Source: Kiritimatiellia bacterium
GTDB lineage: Bacteria; Verrucomicrobiota; Kiritimatiellia; RFP12; UBA1067
Direction of reading: 5' to 3'
Assembly: GCA_017403825.1 (NCBI GenBank)
Contig: JAFRDO010000031.1
Coordinates: forward strand, 1 to 53,044
Length of the DNA: 53,044 nucleotides
The notes under the pieces were generated by a model that had not been told where the DNA came from, did no database searches, and saw nothing but the letters and a program-made list of their open reading frames with translations. The position numbers were made by a program, and so were the translations under genes. Below are positions 49,790 to 53,044 of the stretch, in pieces; position 1 is the first letter of the stretch, and the number at the start of each line of letters is the position of its first letter.

Positions 49790-51625
49790 ATGCGCGGCGA
49801 GAACAATTGGCGTTTCTGGCTGCCGGTCGCGGCACTGGCGCTGTTCGGCGTCTATTCGGCGCAGAAGCTCATACGCTGCCATGTCGACCCGAAGGTCGAT
49901 GCCCCTGACTATCTCTTCACGCGCAAGATCCTTGCGCGCCGCGGCTCGATATATTCTTCCTACGGCAAGAGCTATCCGTTCGTCAAGTCCGTGCCGTTCT
50001 GGGAGTACAGCCTCGACCCCGTGTCGCTGACCAACGCGGTCGTCCGGCGCAGGGGGGAGCCGCGGCGCCCGAAGGAGGCCATCGTGAAGACGATCGCCGA
50101 TGCTCTCGGCCTCGATTACCGGCGCGTGCTGGCGATGGCCAACTCCGCGCCGTGCCGCGGCTACCGCAGCCAGTTCCTCGCCCTCTCGTCCGATCCCGAC
50201 GCCCACCGCACGCTTGCCGACTCCACACTGGTCTCAGGCGTGGCGATACAAGACAAGCAGGTGAGGCAGTACATCCACGGGCGGCGCCTCGCGCACGTGC
50301 TTGGCAGCGTCAACGCCGAGCATGTCGGCTCCGCCGGCATCGAGCAACGGTTCAACCGCGACCTGACCGGGACGCCTGGAACCATACAGGGCATGCGCGA
50401 CGCCTGCCGTCACGAGCTCTACGACCGGCGCAAGGTGTCGATAGACCCGATACCGGGAGCCGACGTCTACCTGACGATCGACCACAACATCCAGTTCGAG
50501 GCCGAGGACGCCCTGAAGTGGGGCTTGCAAGAGTTCGAGGCAGGCTCCGGCTGGTGCATCGTGATGGACTCGCGCACTGGCGCCATCTTGGCGATGGCGT
50601 CACTGCCCGACTTTGAGCCGCTCAGGTTCGGGAGCGCCTCCGACAACGCCAAGATCAATCGCGCCATCGCCTTCAACTACGAGCCGGGATCCGTGATGAA
50701 GACGCTGACGGTAGCCGCCGCCATCGACTGCGGCTTCGTGCGCCCCGGCACCGTCTACCGCACCAACCGCGACGACCCGAACTACTTCCGCCTGCCGGGC
50801 GACGGGTCGCATGTCTGGGAGCCGACGATGACCATCCGCGACGCGATAGTCCACTCGTCCAACATCGTCGTTGGCAAGCTCGGATACGACATGAAGCCGA
50901 AGCGCCTCTACTCGTATTTCCGCAAGTTCGGTCTCGGCGAGCTGACTGGCATCGAGCTGCCGGGCGAGCAGTACGGCATATTGCTCGATCCTAACAAGCG
51001 CATGTGGGACATGGCGTCGTGGTCGCGGGCGGCGATCGGTCAGTCCGTCGCCGTCACCGGCATACAGCTCATCAGCGCCTACCAGGCGATCGCCAACGAC
51101 GGGCTGCGCATGCGGCCATACGTCGTCGACAAGGTCGTAGGCTCCGACGGCTCCGAGCTTTATCGCCATTCGCCGGTTTCGGCAGGTCGCGCAATCTCCG
51201 TGAAGACGGCGCACACGATGCGCGACATCATGCTCGACGTCGCCTCGCCGAAGGGCACCGCCCGCCGCGCCGCGATACGCGGCTACTCCGTCGCAGGAAA
51301 GACCGGCACCGCCCAGAAGCATCTGCCAGGCATCAAGGGCTATGCGCCCGGGCTATACCGCGCGTCGTTCTGCGGCATTGTGCCGGCGTCGGACCCTCGC
51401 CTTGTCGTTCTCGTCACGCTCGACTTCGACAAGCACACCAAGTTCCATCAGGGCGGCAACTCCGCAGGACCGGTCTTCCGGCGCATCGCGACCGCCGCGC
51501 TGCGCTATCTCATGATCCACCCGGACCGCCCCGACGAGCTCGCCGAGTTCGATGACGACGACGAGTTCGACCGCATCATGGAGGAACGCGCGCGCAAGCG
51601 CGCCGGAATAAGCGCCGAGCCGTAG
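49790..51625 (+). CDS. ftsI: Peptidoglycan transpeptidase FtsI/PBP2 type
   Basis: A 611-residue class B penicillin-binding protein. One N-terminal membrane helix, a dimerisation domain with RGSIYSSYG (normally RGxIxDRNG; here the acidic residue is missing) and the transpeptidase: S301-V-M-K304 in YEPGSVMK, S356-S-N358 and K504-T-G-T507. The C-terminal tail is acidic then basic (FDDDDEFDRIMEERARKR). It cross-links septal peptidoglycan. After it the usual murE/mraY genes do not follow; pgi does. Confidence 0.93.
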   Translation: MRGENNWRFWLPVAALALFGVYSAQKLIRCHVDPKVDAPDYLFTRKILARRGSIYSSYGKSYPFVKSVPFWEYSLDPVSLTNAVVRRRGEPRRPKEAIVKTIADALGLDYRRVLAMANSAPCRGYRSQFLALSSDPDAHRTLADSTLVSGVAIQDKQVRQYIHGRRLAHVLGSVNAEHVGSAGIEQRFNRDLTGTPGTIQGMRDACRHELYDRRKVSIDPIPGADVYLTIDHNIQFEAEDALKWGLQEFEAGSGWCIVMDSRTGAILAMASLPDFEPLRFGSASDNAKINRAIAFNYEPGSVMKTLTVAAAIDCGFVRPGTVYRTNRDDPNYFRLPGDGSHVWEPTMTIRDAIVHSSNIVVGKLGYDMKPKRLYSYFRKFGLGELTGIELPGEQYGILLDPNKRMWDMASWSRAAIGQSVAVTGIQLISAYQAIANDGLRMRPYVVDKVVGSDGSELYRHSPVSAGRAISVKTAHTMRDIMLDVASPKGTARRAAIRGYSVAGKTGTAQKHLPGIKGYAPGLYRASFCGIVPASDPRLVVLVTLDFDKHTKFHQGGNSAGPVFRRIATAALRYLMIHPDRPDELAEFDDDDEFDRIMEERARKRAGISAEP

Positions 51626-51628
51626 CAG

Positions 51629-51657
51629 TTGCGGGAACGCGGGGAAAAGCGTATAAT
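51629..51657 (+). promoter_or_regulatory. Promoter TTGCGG-17-TATAAT of pgi
   Basis: TTGCGG (51629-51634) and TATAAT (51652-51657). The transcript starts near 51664 and has a leader of about 38 bases with GGAGGAGA before the ATG. Confidence 0.65.
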
Positions 51658-51701
51658 TCCCGCCCAAAGTCAACTGTAGAACAACGGAGGAGACGGCTGA
51701 A

Positions 51702-53044
51702 ATGGCAGACAAGTGGACGAATCTCGACGACGCGATGGCGGCATCGAGGAAGAAGACGATAGCAGAGCTGTTCGCGGAGGATCCCGACCGGGCGAAACGC
51801 TTCTCGGTCGAGGCGGCGGGGTGGTTTCTCGACTACTCGAAGAACCGCGTGGACCGGGCGGCTATGAAGTCGCTCGTGAAGCTCGCCGAGGAGTCGGGGC
51901 TTAAGGGCGAGATCGAGCGCATGTTCACGGGCGAGAAGATCAACCGCACCGAGAACCGCGCCGTGCTGCACACCGCCCTCAGGAACTGCGACCCGGCGGC
52001 GAAGGTGTTCGTGGATGGCAAGGACGTCATGCCGGACGTGCGCGCCACGCTCGCCCGCATGGGCGACTTCGCGGACCTCGTGAGGACTGGCAAGTGGCGC
52101 GGCTACACCGGCAAGCGCATCCGCTACGTCGTGAACATCGGAATCGGCGGCAGCGACCTCGGCCCCGTAATGGCGAACCTCGCGCTTACGCCGTACGCGA
52201 AGCGGAGCCTCCGATTCTTCTTCGTCTCCAACGTCGACTCTACGCACCTCGCCGAGACGCTGCGGGCGGTAAAGCCGGCCGAGACGCTCTTCATCGTCGC
52301 GTCAAAGACGTTCACCACGCAGGAGACGATGTCCAACGCCCTCGCCGCGCGCGAGTGGCTCGTGGGGCGGCTTCCGGGCGTCAACCCGAACGACGTCGTG
52401 TCCAAGCACTTCGTGGCGGTGTCCACGAACGCCGAGGAAGTGTCGAAGTTCGGCATCGACACTGCGAACATGTTCGGCTTCTGGGACTGGGTTGGCGGAC
52501 GCTACTCGCTGCCGTCGGCGATCGGTCTTTCGCTGATGATCGCCATCGGCCGCGCCAACTACGCGAAGTTCCTGAAGGGCTACTGGAAGATGGACGTCCA
52601 CTTCCGCACGGCGAAGTTCGAGAAGAACATGCCGGTGCTGCTGGCGCTCCTCGGCATCCTGTATTCGGACGGCTACGGCGCTGAGACCTACTGCTGCCTG
52701 CCGTACGACCAGTATCTCGCGCGTTTCCCAGCGTACCTGCAGCAGATGGACATGGAGTCTAACGGCAAGGGCGTCGGCCGCGACGGCAAGCCAGTGTCCC
52801 GCGCCACCGGACCGATCGCGTGGGGCGAGCCCGGCACCAACGGGCAGCATTCGTTCTACCAGCTCATCCACCAGGGGACTCACCTCATACCCTGTGACTT
52901 CATCGGCTGCTGCAAGACCCATAACCCGATCGGCGACCTGCACGACAAGCTTATGGCGAACCTCTTCGCGCAGACGGAGGCGCTGGCGTTCGGCAAGACG
53001 GCCGAGCAGTGCCGCGCCGAGGGCGTGCCGGAGGAGCTTGTGCC
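51702..53044 (+). CDS. pgi: Glucose-6-phosphate isomerase (3' end cut off)
   Basis: The first 447 codons of an enzyme that normally has about 550; the frame is open to the window edge. It interconverts glucose-6-phosphate and fructose-6-phosphate. Diagnostic regions: '[20 protein letters not shown]', [35 protein letters not shown] and [19 protein letters not shown]. The last two are the two PROSITE-type signatures. Start ATG 51702 follows a GGAGGAG ribosome binding site. Confidence 0.96.
   Translation, partial: MADKWTNLDDAMAASRKKTIAELFAEDPDRAKRFSVEAAGWFLDYSKNRVDRAAMKSLVKLAEESGLKGEIERMFTGEKINRTENRAVLHTALRNCDPAAKVFVDGKDVMPDVRATLARMGDFADLVRTGKWRGYTGKRIRYVVNIGIGGSDLGPVMANLALTPYAKRSLRFFFVSNVDSTHLAETLRAVKPAETLFIVASKTFTTQETMSNALAAREWLVGRLPGVNPNDVVSKHFVAVSTNAEEVSKFGIDTANMFGFWDWVGGRYSLPSAIGLSLMIAIGRANYAKFLKGYWKMDVHFRTAKFEKNMPVLLALLGILYSDGYGAETYCCLPYDQYLARFPAYLQQMDMESNGKGVGRDGKPVSRATGPIAWGEPGTNGQHSFYQLIHQGTHLIPCDFIGCCKTHNPIGDLHDKLMANLFAQTEALAFGKTAEQCRAEGVPEELV

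Noticed and set aside
1..53044. CRISPR arrays, tRNA and rRNA genes
   Set aside because: No regularly spaced repeats and no recognisable cloverleaf or rRNA sequence were seen while reading both strands; a small RNA gene could still be missed by eye.

Overview
The window (about 53 kb, G+C-rich, largely on the plus strand) looks like a chromosomal segment of an anaerobic PVC-superphylum bacterium, most likely Kiritimatiellota or a Verrucomicrobia/Lentisphaerae relative. This assignment is inferred from gene content: Tat-like lipoprotein Gfo/Idh oxidoreductases, a sugar-phosphate-isomerase/DUF1080 fusion, an exosortase fused to EpsI, a type IV pilus/T2SS ATPase and prepilin peptidase, and a short mraZ-rsmH-ftsL-ftsI cluster. 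No rRNA or tRNA gene was found to confirm it.

Layout. 1-218: left edge with a large imperfect palindrome. 219-3128: operon of a membrane protein with a PH-like domain, an ABC-2 exporter (ATPase and permease) and a His-rich exported protein. 3160-5204: ribBA and a prepilin peptidase. 5220-9588: exported sugar-acting proteins (GH20-like barrel, Gfo/Idh, isomerase/DUF1080 fusion). 9589-23217: a lower-G+C accessory island. 23343-26187: a second Gfo/Idh lipoprotein and a hexuronate-type MFS transporter. 26201-27747: two glycosyltransferase-type genes. 27831-31128: prs and a DinG-like helicase. 31117-32052 (minus): a GT8-type glycosyltransferase. 32122-35498: exosortase-EpsI and a WecA/CapD-like fusion. 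35547-40809: a small secreted protein, GspE/PilB, scpA-scpB and two LysM proteins. 40821-47890: purD, an RND efflux adaptor and pump, an MBL hydrolase and ApbE. 47964-51625: start of the division/cell-wall cluster. 51702-end: pgi, cut by the window edge.

The most interesting part is the island. It carries an apparent four-gene DNA-modification/defence operon: a Z1-type ATPase/helicase (10053-13967), a PD-(D/E)XK nuclease-like protein (13989-14996), a DUF1156 adenine-type DNA methyltransferase (15045-17873) and a DUF499 P-loop ATPase (17886-20678). Z1 plus PD-(D/E)XK is the core of MutL/MORC-Z1-AIPR (Mza-like) systems. DUF1156 plus DUF499 is the core of a different RM-like cassette. Here the two halves sit in one operon without MutL/MORC or AIPR, which suggests a hybrid system. 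Downstream are a DUF4143 ATPase flanked by two copies of a diverged 84-bp repeat, a folded 118-bp inverted-repeat element and a VapBC-type toxin-antitoxin pair. The methyltransferase has an AT-rich central patch, as if its recognition/catalytic region had been exchanged. The operon promoter region contains a 19-bp perfect palindrome.

Promoters are unusually easy to see. Many genes start 5-10 bases after an extended -10 (TGnTATAAT), which predicts leaderless or nearly leaderless mRNAs. A second class has a TTGCAA or TTGCGG -35 box 17-18 bases before the -10.
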